From Clostridiaceae bacterium (GTDB lineage: Bacteria; Bacillota; Clostridia; Lachnospirales; Lachnospiraceae): a DNA stretch of 64,000 nucleotides. Shown here in pieces: positions 25,328 through 33,043 of the stretch. Location: assembly GCA_910575795.1 (NCBI GenBank), contig CAJTGE010000008.1, positions 62,001 through 126,000 of the forward strand. The letters are read 5' to 3'. Each line of letters starts with the position of its first letter. Positions within the stretch are counted from its first letter, which is position 1. Under the pieces are notes generated by a model that searched no databases, was not told where the DNA came from, and saw only the letters and a list, made by a program, of their open reading frames with translations. Position numbers and translations under genes: made by a program.

Positions 25328-26389
25328 CAGAAATGACGGAAAACAGCTTCCCCAAAAAAGACCGCATACCTTCGTAATTATCCGGATTATTATGATTGTT
25401 GTTTTCACAATTATCGGATATTATATATATAATAGAGATCAGGCCAGTGATCGCACTGAATTGGACGAAGCTCTGGAGTACCGCCCTCTTCCGTTCAGTG
25501 TGGAAAATGACTATATAGCAGAATGGTCGGATACTGTCTTAGAAACCAGAATCAGAGAACAGCTCGGGAAAGAAAAAGGAGGTATTTATTTAAGCGATCT
25601 CTGGGACTGCGCTGATTTGTGGCTGAATACAGATTTGGATTCTCCCAGTCCGGAATTCATTACGGATATCAGCGATTTAACCGGACTTAAAAATCTGACA
25701 GGTCTGCAGTTAAACTTTAACCGAGTCACAGATATCAGCGCAGTAGCTACAATGGATAATCTTAACAAATTATTGCTTCATGGAAATCCAATCCTGGATT
25801 TTCACCGTTAGAAGCATTATCACGGTTAAGATACGTAAACTTAAGCGGCACGCATATGAAGGGCGAGGATCTTAAATGTTTGTCTCATCTCAAGTATTTA
25901 AGAATGCTGTATCTGGATTTTAATGAAATTGAAAATCTGGACGGATTACAAAATTTAAATGCGTCGTTTCTTTCATTGCGGAGAAACCAAATTTCAGATA
26001 TCACTCCCCTGGCAGGTTCACAAAAGACGTTGTGGTATTTAGATTTAAGTGAGAACCAGATAGAAGATATCAGCATTTTGGAAAACTTCAGCAGATTAGA
26101 AGATCTGACGCTATGCCATAATAACATAACTGATATAGAGGCAATAAAAAAATTAAAGCGCCTGGAGTTTCTGGATTTGAGATATAATAATATTTCCGAA
26201 TTACCGGATTTTACGGATATGGCTTCCTTACGTTATTTAGACCTATCTGATAATAATATAACAACAGAGGAATGGAAAAAAATAAGGCTGCCTCAGTCCC
26301 CCATCACGATATATTTGTCAGGTAATCCCATTACTGATTTGGAAACGGAACGCGATTACCCTTTTTTAAAGATTATCATGGATGAGTAA
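25315..26389 (+). pseudogene. LRR gene 3, broken by two one-base deletions
   Basis: The start ATG (25315, after GGAGGAGG) overlaps the previous gene. It is in frame with the membrane anchor (RIIMIVVFTIIGYY) only if the A6 run at 25354-25359 had one more A. The LRR region then breaks again at TTTT (25799-25802), where a fifth T would restore FSPLEALSRLRYVNLSGTHMKGEDL. After correction the protein matches LRR 1 throughout, including the IYLSDLWDCADL block and YLSGNPITDLE end. Decay, sequencing error or phase-variable homopolymers could each explain this. Confidence 0.8.
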
Positions 26390-26435
26390 TCTGTTTTTAT
26401 ATTGATTACGCATAAGCATATCATCGGGGAACATT

Positions 26436-26744
26436 ATGGAAAAAGAAGCTCGCAGCAAAGACAAAAAGAAACTTTAAAATTGGAATGATTTTAGGAATTC
26501 TTTTTTCATGTTCGCATTATTTATCAGCGGCAGTCATTTAATTCATCAGCGCGCTGAAGGCAGGCTGCGGGAAGAATTGAAAAAACAGCCGTATAAAGTT
26601 TCATTAGAACCGGGAAATGACCGCCTGATAGAATGGAATGATATTGCTGACACCACAGCAATCGGCGTCATGAAAAATATGGTCAAATTATCCTTGGTGG
26701 AAATCTCGTTCAGGATATATCACCGAGTGTTAATCGCCCTGTGA
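26436..26744 (+). pseudogene. LRR gene 4, decayed 5' remnant
   Basis: The start (EKEARSKDKKKL) is followed by a stop, a shifted anchor (KIGMILGILF in one frame, FMFALFISGSHL in another) and the linker EELKKQPYKVSLEPGNDRLIEWND, which parallels the ECTDEIL/EWTDRIL region of the intact LRR proteins. Homology ends at a half repeat (GNLVQDISP) about 26700-26730. The remaining LRRs are gone. Confidence 0.65.
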
Positions 26745-26769
26745 TTTTGGCCTGAATGTTGTCGCCCAT
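26710..26769 (-). other. Orphan 5' end of a minus-strand gene (19 codons)
   Basis: A perfect AAGGAGG at 26774-26780 precedes an ATG at 26769, then GDNIQAKITGRLTLGDIS and a stop. The ribosome binding site is far better than chance would usually give, so this is probably the severed head of a gene once read toward lower coordinates, now abutting the LRR 4 remnant. Confidence 0.35.
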
Positions 26770-26783
26770 TGTTCCTCCTTAAT

Positions 26784-26828
26784 GGTAAAAAAAATAGAGC
26801 ATATAGACTTCGGTTCCTATATGCTCTA
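26784..26828 (-). terminator. Rho-independent terminator of the Rpn gene
   Basis: On the minus strand TAGAGCATATAG pairs perfectly with CTATATGCTCTA around a 10-base loop and is followed by eight T residues. Confidence 0.85.
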
Positions 26829-26866
26829 ACGCTGTTCCTATATGTTATTCTGATTGATATGATTGA

Positions 26867-27730
26867 TTATACTAACTGAATAACCTCAGATTTGATTTCT
26901 TTTATGTCACTTTCCGGTAATTCGGGGAAATATTCGCTGACTTCGTCAATATTTATTTTCCCTTTTTTTAACATAAGTATTGCTTTTTCCATTAGAGCTT
27001 CTCTTTTAATATCTTTAGCATAAGTCCTCATAATCTGCTCATCGTCAAATAAACTCATCATAATCGTTACGACCTCCACTTCCTTGTTACTTAAATACTG
27101 TTTTAAGATATTCCTATCCTTGCAAATACGGATTGTTTCTGTAACCGCCTGTTTTGTCATTCCGTATTCTTTAATCTGCTCGTTAAAAACCTTGCAAAAA
27201 ACAATGTACTCATTGATTATATTGTCCTTGTCACTCTCATATATGACTTTAGCTTTTATCTCGATATCAATATCTGCACCGTTAAAAAACTCTTGCGATA
27301 AAGATATTGTATCGGGTTTTCTGCCTTTGCTGCCTGTATATATTACATATAATTCAGGTTTTGGCATTTTAACTTTCTTGCTTTTATATAGGCTCTGGCT
27401 GGTTCGCTCGAAATATTCATGGTAACTGTGTGCTAAATACAGCAGTATTCTGATTAAAATATTTACCGTCCAACTGGCTTGCGCTTCTAACAACAAAAGC
27501 AATCTGTTGTTACCTGCCATTATACCCAAATCATTATAGAGATTATCTGTCAAAACATTGTCTATCGTTACAATATCCAGTGTGTTCTCTGTTACGTCTG
27601 TATCTTCTGGGTGCAATGCTTTGTATAGTTTCAACAAATTCTTTTTATCTTGGAAGAGGTCTAAAAACACACTGTTTTTTGCGGTGCGCTTTGCCTTAAT
27701 TTCCTGCGTCTGCTTTATATCGTCCGACAC
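26867..27730 (-). CDS. Rpn-family recombination-promoting nuclease/putative transposase
   Basis: 287 aa from a GTG at 27730 with GAGGTAAG just upstream; a longer frame reaches a TTG at 27826 without a ribosome binding site. The opening SDDIKQTQEIKAKRTAKNSVF and the core (FLDLFQDKKNLLKLYKAL; LGIMAGNNRLLLLLEAQASWTVNI) are characteristic of the family in Lachnospiraceae. The PD-(D/E)XK-type acidic/Glu-x-Gln element is in LLLLEAQ. The C-terminus is helical and charged. Rpn proteins cut DNA and raise recombination rates. Low GC relative to the following gene suggests acquisition. It is unrelated in detail to the dead Rpn copy at 4950-5573. Confidence 0.82.
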   Translation of the reverse strand: MSDDIKQTQEIKAKRTAKNSVFLDLFQDKKNLLKLYKALHPEDTDVTENTLDIVTIDNVLTDNLYNDLGIMAGNNRLLLLLEAQASWTVNILIRILLYLAHSYHEYFERTSQSLYKSKKVKMPKPELYVIYTGSKGRKPDTISLSQEFFNGADIDIEIKAKVIYESDKDNIINEYIVFCKVFNEQIKEYGMTKQAVTETIRICKDRNILKQYLSNKEVEVVTIMMSLFDDEQIMRTYAKDIKREALMEKAILMLKKGKINIDEVSEYFPELPESDIKEIKSEVIQLV

Positions 27731-27933
27731 TTTCTTACCTCGATTTTTAAAAATCTGTGACACAAGATACAATGTATCCTGCTCCTGTAACATTTCAATT
27801 ATACAAAAAAAAGCCTGTCTATACAATAAAATTCACATTAAATTTCTTCCTCCCCACGGGAACGTTTGTTTCTCTTGCATATCGCCCGGAAGAAAAGTAT
27901 AATAAGGATATGCTGTTCAAAGGAGAAGAAAGT

Positions 27934-29262
27934 ATGCCGGATACAGAAGAGCCTGGGAAGAGAGAGAAGACGAAGCGTGAATTTATGCGCGAGACGATCG
28001 TGAAGCCGCCTTTATCGAAACGGCAGCTTGTAAAGCGGCTGTGCCTGTTTGTCTGCCTGTCAGTGCTGTTTGGGGCGCTGGCGGCGGTTAGCTTTGTGCT
28101 GTCTAAACCGCTGGCGGATCGGTATCTGGGAGCGGAGGAGCCGAGCGAGAGCCCTACGATTCTGTTTACAAAGGACGAGCCGGAGACAACGGCCGCCCCG
28201 GCGGAGACAGAGGCGCCGGAGCCGTCCGAAGAGGAGACGTTTGAGGCGGAGCTTCTGGAGGATGCTGTTGAAAAGGTGATGGCCGGCTACAGCTTTTCGC
28301 AGCAGAACTTAGATTCTTTAAGCAGCGTTCTGCGTGATATCGGAACGCAGTCGGATAAGGGGATTGTGACGGTCAGCCCCGGAAAGCAGCAGACGGATTT
28401 ATTCGGGAATCCGGTGGAAAATACTACGAGCTATGCAGGCGCGGTGATTGCGCAGACCAGCGGGGAATACCTGATTTTTACGTATGCGGACGCTGTGCGG
28501 CAGGCGGATTATATCTCGGTTTTATTTTATAACGGGACGGAGGCGGCCGGGGAGGTGCGCCAGATCGACGGGGTAAACGGCATGGCGGTCCTGGCTGTGA
28601 AGGCCGCGAGCATGGACAGTGAGACGCGCTCGGAAGTGAAGGTTCTGAATCTGGGCAATTCGTATTCAGTCCGGATTGGCGATATGGTGCTCGGGGTTGG
28701 AGCGCCGTCCGGCATGGTTCATTCCCTGACATATGGGATTGTCTCCTATGTGGCCAGGGATGTGCAGGTTCCGGACGGAATTACCAGAGTCCTTTATACG
28801 GATATCAGGAGCAATTCCGGCGCGGGAACATTTCTGGTTAATACAGCGGGCGAGATCGTGGGCTGGACGACGGCGCAGTACGGGACAGAGGACGGCGGGG
28901 GACTGACGGCGGCTGTCAGCATATCGGATTATAAGACTGTGCTGGAAAAGATGACGAACAACAGCCCTGCGCCGTATTTCGGAATCCGGGGGCAGGAGAT
29001 CAGCGAGGCAATGGGCGAGACGGGGATTCCCCGGGGCGTCTATGTGACAGAAGCTCTTGCGGGCAGCCCGGCTTATGACGCGGGGATTCAGAACGGCGAT
29101 ATTATCGTGCTGTTTGGGGAAAAGGAGATCCTGACATTTAAGGAGCTTCAGACGCAGATCGAAACCTGCCAGTGCGGGACAGCCGTGGCCGTGAAGGTGA
29201 TGCGCCGTGGCCGCGAGGGCTATACGGAGCTGGAGTATAAGGTAGATATCAGAGCCAGGTAA
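27934..29262 (+). CDS. HtrA/DegP-like PDZ protein that appears catalytically degenerate
   Basis: 442 aa from the ATG at 27934 (AAAGGAGAAG upstream). A cytoplasmic basic part precedes one membrane segment (LCLFVCLSVLFGALAAVSFVL), then an acidic Thr/Glu/Pro-rich linker, a trypsin-like domain (about 140-345) and a PDZ domain (about 350-440: PAYDAGIQNGDIIVLFGEKEI). The serine site is recognisable (IRSNSGAGTFLV). Where HtrA has TNNHVV this protein has TYADAV, and where HtrA has the DLAVL aspartate it has NGMAVL. Two triad residues therefore seem lost, suggesting a binding or chaperone role outside the membrane. Confidence 0.82.
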   Translation: MPDTEEPGKREKTKREFMRETIVKPPLSKRQLVKRLCLFVCLSVLFGALAAVSFVLSKPLADRYLGAEEPSESPTILFTKDEPETTAAPAETEAPEPSEEETFEAELLEDAVEKVMAGYSFSQQNLDSLSSVLRDIGTQSDKGIVTVSPGKQQTDLFGNPVENTTSYAGAVIAQTSGEYLIFTYADAVRQADYISVLFYNGTEAAGEVRQIDGVNGMAVLAVKAASMDSETRSEVKVLNLGNSYSVRIGDMVLGVGAPSGMVHSLTYGIVSYVARDVQVPDGITRVLYTDIRSNSGAGTFLVNTAGEIVGWTTAQYGTEDGGGLTAAVSISDYKTVLEKMTNNSPAPYFGIRGQEISEAMGETGIPRGVYVTEALAGSPAYDAGIQNGDIIVLFGEKEILTFKELQTQIETCQCGTAVAVKVMRRGREGYTELEYKVDIRAR

Positions 29263-29319
29263 ACGCGCCTGGCTTTCTGAATGGGAGACTACGGCAGAAA
29301 GGAAAGGACTACATATCGT

Positions 29320-30261
29320 ATGAAGTATATTGAACAATTCCGTGAAGGAATGCGCATTTCGGACATTTATCTGTGCAAGACGAGGCAGCTTGCGGTGACG
29401 AAGAACGGAAAAGAATACGCATCCGTTATTTTACAGGATAAAACAGGGACCATTGATTCCAAGATTTGGGATCTGAGTTCTCCGGGGATTGGGGATTTTG
29501 AGCCGCTCCAGTATGTCCATGTGGACGGAGATGTGACCGTATTCCAGGGATCTAATCAGTTGAATATCAAGCGCATCCGTCAGGCCGGGGCCGGCGAGTA
29601 TGTGGAAGAGGATTACCTGCCTGTAAGTTCCAAAGATATAAAGGAAATGTATCAGGAATTGAAGGCGCTGATTCAGTCCATGAGGGATCCGTATTTAAAA
29701 CAGCTTTCAGCCAGCTATTTTATAGAAGACAGGGATTTTGTGAAGCGCTTCTGCTTCCACTCTGCGGCGAAAAGCGTGCATCACGGATTTGTGGGAGGGC
29801 TGCTGGAGCATACATTGAGCGTGATGAAGCTATGCGATTATTATACAGAGGCGTATCCGATGCTGAAGCGTGATCTGCTGCTGACGGCCGCGCTGTTTCA
29901 CGATATCGGGAAGACGAAGGAGCTCTCAGCTTTTCCGGAGAATGATTATACGGATGACGGGCAGCTTTTGGGGCATATCATTATCGGAACGGAGATGGCG
30001 GCAGAGCGGATAAAGGAGATCCCGGGCTTCCCGGAGAAGACAGCGGTGGAGCTCAAGCACTGTATTTTGGCGCATCACGGAGAGCTGGAGTATGGTTCTC
30101 CGAAGAAACCGGCGCTGTTGGAGGCGCTGGCGTTAAGCTTTGCGGATAATACGGATGCCAAGATGGAAACCATGACAGAGATTCTGAAAGGGGCCGGTGA
30201 GAATAACGGATGGCTGGGATACAGCCGGCTTCTGGAGACGAATGTGAGGAAGACGCTGTAG
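29320..30261 (+). CDS. yhaM: YhaM-like 3'-5' exoribonuclease (OB-fold + HD domain)
   Basis: 313 aa. N-terminal OB-fold nucleic acid-binding part (ASVILQDKTGTIDSKIWD; YVHVDGDVTVFQGSNQLNI) and a C-terminal HD phosphohydrolase domain (HHGFVGGLLEHTLSVMKLCDYY, LFHDIGKTKELS, HIIIGTEMA, LAHHGELEYGSPKKP), the exact plan of YhaM/CBF1. Such cytoplasmic enzymes trim RNA 3' ends with Mn2+. The ATG at 29320 was preferred over 29281, which would add an unrelated N-terminus. The gene follows the HtrA-like gene by 57 bases and likely shares its transcript. Confidence 0.88.
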   Translation: MKYIEQFREGMRISDIYLCKTRQLAVTKNGKEYASVILQDKTGTIDSKIWDLSSPGIGDFEPLQYVHVDGDVTVFQGSNQLNIKRIRQAGAGEYVEEDYLPVSSKDIKEMYQELKALIQSMRDPYLKQLSASYFIEDRDFVKRFCFHSAAKSVHHGFVGGLLEHTLSVMKLCDYYTEAYPMLKRDLLLTAALFHDIGKTKELSAFPENDYTDDGQLLGHIIIGTEMAAERIKEIPGFPEKTAVELKHCILAHHGELEYGSPKKPALLEALALSFADNTDAKMETMTEILKGAGENNGWLGYSRLLETNVRKTL

Positions 30262-30287
30262 GGCTGCCGGCCGTGATGGAGGTTTTG

Positions 30288-31670
30288 ATGAAATGGTTTG
30301 ACGGAAAACGAAGAGAGAGCGGGGAATGCCTTCTGGCGGCGGGGATTTTGGCCGCGGCTTTTGCGTGGTTTCATTTTTCCAGCGTATGGGCGTCTTCGGA
30401 TACGCTGTATTTCCTGAATGAGCTGAGCCGCGTCTCTGTGTCTGAGCTTCTCTGGTCCCGGTTTGAGAATGTGACGAGCCGTGTGGTACTGGAGGCGATC
30501 CTGTTTTTCTTTCTTAAGCATTCGCCGGTATGGTTTTATGTATGCAACACAGCAGTCGTTATACTGACCGTCTTTATGCTGGGTTTTTATGGAAGGGAGA
30601 TGGGCAAGCGCTGTTTTCGCATGGAGGAAGCGCCGCCATTTTTCTGGCTGCTGACCGTTTTTCTGTTTTTTTGTTATCCTTTCGGGGATATGACGGTCGC
30701 AGGGGTTCCGGGAAGCTTCATAAACTATGTGTGGTCCGGAACCTTTGGGATGGCGGCGCTGCTTCCGCTGTGCCTGCTTCTCATGAATCGGGGGGAAGGG
30801 GTGTACAGCAAAAAGCTGTGGCTTCTTTCAGCCCTGTGCGTCATCCCGGCCGCGAATATGGAGCAGCCGGCCGCGCTGCTGTTTTTCTTTCTTCCGGCCG
30901 GGGCGGTTTATCTGTTCAGGAAAGGCGTAAAAAGCAGGGGGATTCTCGTCCTGTGGGGACTTACCATTTGTTCCATGGCGTTTTTGCTGAGCCAGGGCAA
31001 CGCCGTCCGGGTGGAGATGTCCGCGCAGGCTTACTGGCCGGAGTTTACAGAACTGAATCTGATGCAAAAGCTGTGGAACGGGGTTGCTTCGACAATGAAT
31101 TATCTGTTGTGCATCCCTAATATGATTTTTCTGAGCTTTGCGGTATTGCTGGCGCTTCTGGCGCTGTCTTCTCCGCAGAAAAGTGTGCTGTGGCGTCTGA
31201 GCGGCCTGATTCCGCTTTTCTGGGAAGGCGTGATCCTGGCGGCAAAGGCGGCGGGGAAACTGCTTGGCCGCGATCTGCTGCGCTGGTTTAACGGAGTGGA
31301 GGATTTAAGCCTTGGGACGGAGCTGAGCCCCCTGGGCGCAGGGCTGCCTCTGTTTTTGCAGGCTCTTGTGCTCGGGTCGGCAGTTTTGTTTCTATGGCAG
31401 TATCTCGATACCGTATTTTGGAAAATCTCGATAATCGGCCTTTTGGGAATTGGATTTGCCAGCCGCGTGCTGATGGGATTTTCTCCTACCCTATTTGAAT
31501 CCCATATGAGGACGTTCTACTATATGTATCTGACGATCCTGGCGGCAGAGCTCTGCCTGGCAGCCGGACTTGGCAAATGTTCCGCAAAGTATTATCGGTT
31601 TTACTGGGTTTTTATCGCTTTGCTGGGGAATGCCAATTTTGTCAGAGTGGTGCTGAAGATAGCCGGATGA
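30288..31670 (+). CDS. Polytopic membrane protein, DUF6056-like
   Basis: 460 aa with about ten to twelve membrane segments (e.g. LLAAGILAAAFAWFHF, NTAVVILTVFMLGF, FFWLLTVFLFFCYPF, FLSFAVLLALLALSS). The N-terminal loop has SSDTLYFLNELSR and FENVTSRVVLEAILFFF, a pattern seen in uncharacterised DUF6056/GT-C-like membrane proteins that may act in surface glycan modification. No catalytic residue is certain. The ATG at 30288 has GGAGG five bases away. The acyltransferase gene begins ten bases after it, which supports a shared role in decorating envelope polysaccharide or lipid. Confidence 0.6.
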   Translation: MKWFDGKRRESGECLLAAGILAAAFAWFHFSSVWASSDTLYFLNELSRVSVSELLWSRFENVTSRVVLEAILFFFLKHSPVWFYVCNTAVVILTVFMLGFYGREMGKRCFRMEEAPPFFWLLTVFLFFCYPFGDMTVAGVPGSFINYVWSGTFGMAALLPLCLLLMNRGEGVYSKKLWLLSALCVIPAANMEQPAALLFFFLPAGAVYLFRKGVKSRGILVLWGLTICSMAFLLSQGNAVRVEMSAQAYWPEFTELNLMQKLWNGVASTMNYLLCIPNMIFLSFAVLLALLALSSPQKSVLWRLSGLIPLFWEGVILAAKAAGKLLGRDLLRWFNGVEDLSLGTELSPLGAGLPLFLQALVLGSAVLFLWQYLDTVFWKISIIGLLGIGFASRVLMGFSPTLFESHMRTFYYMYLTILAAELCLAAGLGKCSAKYYRFYWVFIALLGNANFVRVVLKIAG

Positions 31671-31680
31671 GGTTTTTTGG

Positions 31681-32706
31681 ATGGAAGAGAGCAGTTTTCG
31701 TAAAAAGGTGACATGGTTTAATTTTATATGCTGCCTGTTCGTGATATGGAATCATGCCGGAAATGCGGAGCTGTTTCTGGGAGAGGCGTCGGCCGGACAT
31801 CCGCTTTATGTGTTTGAGTATACGACGACGCCCAGGCTGCTCCGTATCTGCATCCCCGGCTTTATCATGCTGACAGGGTATCTGTTTTACCGCGGATTTG
31901 ATATGGGACAGCTCCGGGAAAAATGGGCGCGGCGTGTGAAAAGCCTGCTGGTTCCGTATCTGTTCTGGAACGCGGCCTATTATGCGGGTTATATGGCGGC
32001 CAGCCGGATTGGGGCGCTGAGGGCGGTAATCAACCGCCCGGTGCTGGCGGTGACGCTGAGCGGATTTTTGCAGGCGGTTCTGCATTATTCCTTTAATCCG
32101 GTGTTCTGGTTTATGTATCAGATTATCCTCCTGGTAGCACTGGCCCCGGTTCTCTATCTGATATTAAAAAATGTGTGGACCGGGCTGGCCTTCTTTTGCT
32201 TTGTGCTCATCCGGATCTACCAGCAGAGGCAGTTTCCCGGTTTGAATCCCGACGCGGTTTTGTACTATTCGGCAGCGGCATTTGCAGCGCTGCACGGACG
32301 CCGGCTCGTGGAAGCGCCCTGGAACGGACGGCGCGCCGGGGCGGGATTGCTTCTGATTGGCATTGGGATGATGCTGGGGCATTTTTATTACACAAGCGGA
32401 CAGGTGGTCGCGATTGTGCTGTGCCAGCTTCTGGTTCCGGCCGGGGCATGGCTTCTTGTACCGGAACGTATCCTGGGCCGGGTCAGGCCGTTTATGACCT
32501 GTACGTTTTTTATTTATGCCTTTCACTTTATTCCGGTGAGGCTGATCAATAAGCTCTGCGCGGCGAGATTCCCGGGAAATGTGTGGGCGGCCGGGATATT
32601 GTTTGCAGTTATGCCGGCTGTGGCTGTGGCCGTGTGCTATCAGGCGGCCCGGTTTATGAGAAAATACGCGCCGCGGGTGTGGGCGGTTGTGAATGGGGGG
32701 AGGTAG
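31681..32706 (+). CDS. Acyltransferase 3 family membrane protein
   Basis: 341 aa with about ten membrane segments. Family hallmarks are the first-helix VIWNHAGNAE (conserved His), ICIPGFIMLTGYLFYRG, the RVKSLLVPYLFWN motif after a basic cytoplasmic loop, and a late FFIYAFHFIPVRLI. Acyltransferase 3 proteins transfer acyl (often acetyl) groups to surface polysaccharides, peptidoglycan or lipids, or act in related transport. The substrate is unknown here. It lies directly after a polytopic gene in the same operon. GAGG precedes the ATG by eight bases. Confidence 0.8.
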   Translation: MEESSFRKKVTWFNFICCLFVIWNHAGNAELFLGEASAGHPLYVFEYTTTPRLLRICIPGFIMLTGYLFYRGFDMGQLREKWARRVKSLLVPYLFWNAAYYAGYMAASRIGALRAVINRPVLAVTLSGFLQAVLHYSFNPVFWFMYQIILLVALAPVLYLILKNVWTGLAFFCFVLIRIYQQRQFPGLNPDAVLYYSAAAFAALHGRRLVEAPWNGRRAGAGLLLIGIGMMLGHFYYTSGQVVAIVLCQLLVPAGAWLLVPERILGRVRPFMTCTFFIYAFHFIPVRLINKLCAARFPGNVWAAGILFAVMPAVAVAVCYQAARFMRKYAPRVWAVVNGGR

Positions 32707-32779
32707 ACGAAAGAATAATTGTCTGGATTGTTACATTACTACACTAACAGGCTTTCACAAATTCTCAAAATAAAAGGGA

Positions 32780-32808
32780 TTGACGTATTCCCCCCCTGCG
32801 GTTATAAT
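32780..32808 (+). promoter_or_regulatory. SigmaA-type promoter of the Nik operon
   Basis: TTGACG at 32780-32785, exactly 17 bp, TATAAT at 32803-32808. The first gene starts 230 bases later, leaving a long structured leader. Confidence 0.8.
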
Positions 32809-32814
32809 TTCATT

Positions 32815-33005
32815 ACACTCCAAACATCCGGACAGCCCAAGCTGCCCTGTCCCGCCGAAGCGGGGGAAGATAGAGGGGAGTTTTTTCATAGCTGCAAAGC
32901 AGACAGTCAGTTTACCGAAACCAGTAAATCAGTTAATAAGTGATCAAATACAGATGCCAGGAAGGTATTTCTGCCCGGAAGGGCGGGGCTTTTCTGGTAT
33001 TTTTA
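32815..33005 (+). promoter_or_regulatory. Structured 5' leader with terminator, possible riboswitch or attenuator
   Basis: Between the promoter and the nikA-like gene the RNA can form GGACAG..CTGTCC-type and CCCGCC-GAAG-CGGGG hairpins (about 32828-32860). After about 90 unstructured-looking bases comes a terminator at 32950-33004: AUGCCAG pairs with CUGGUAU around an inner CCGCCC/GGGC stem, then UUUUU. The layout (promoter, folded domain, terminator, transporter operon) is that of a transcription-attenuating metal sensor. I could not match it to NiCo, cobalamin or another known class. Confidence 0.5.
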
Positions 33006-33043
33006 TGTCTTTGGACAGTCTTTGAGAGAGGAGAGCATGAATT

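Noticed and set aside
32815..33005. NiCo or cobalamin riboswitch call for the nik leader
   Set aside because: No cobalamin box and no match to the NiCo core as I know it; kept only as an unassigned structured leader.
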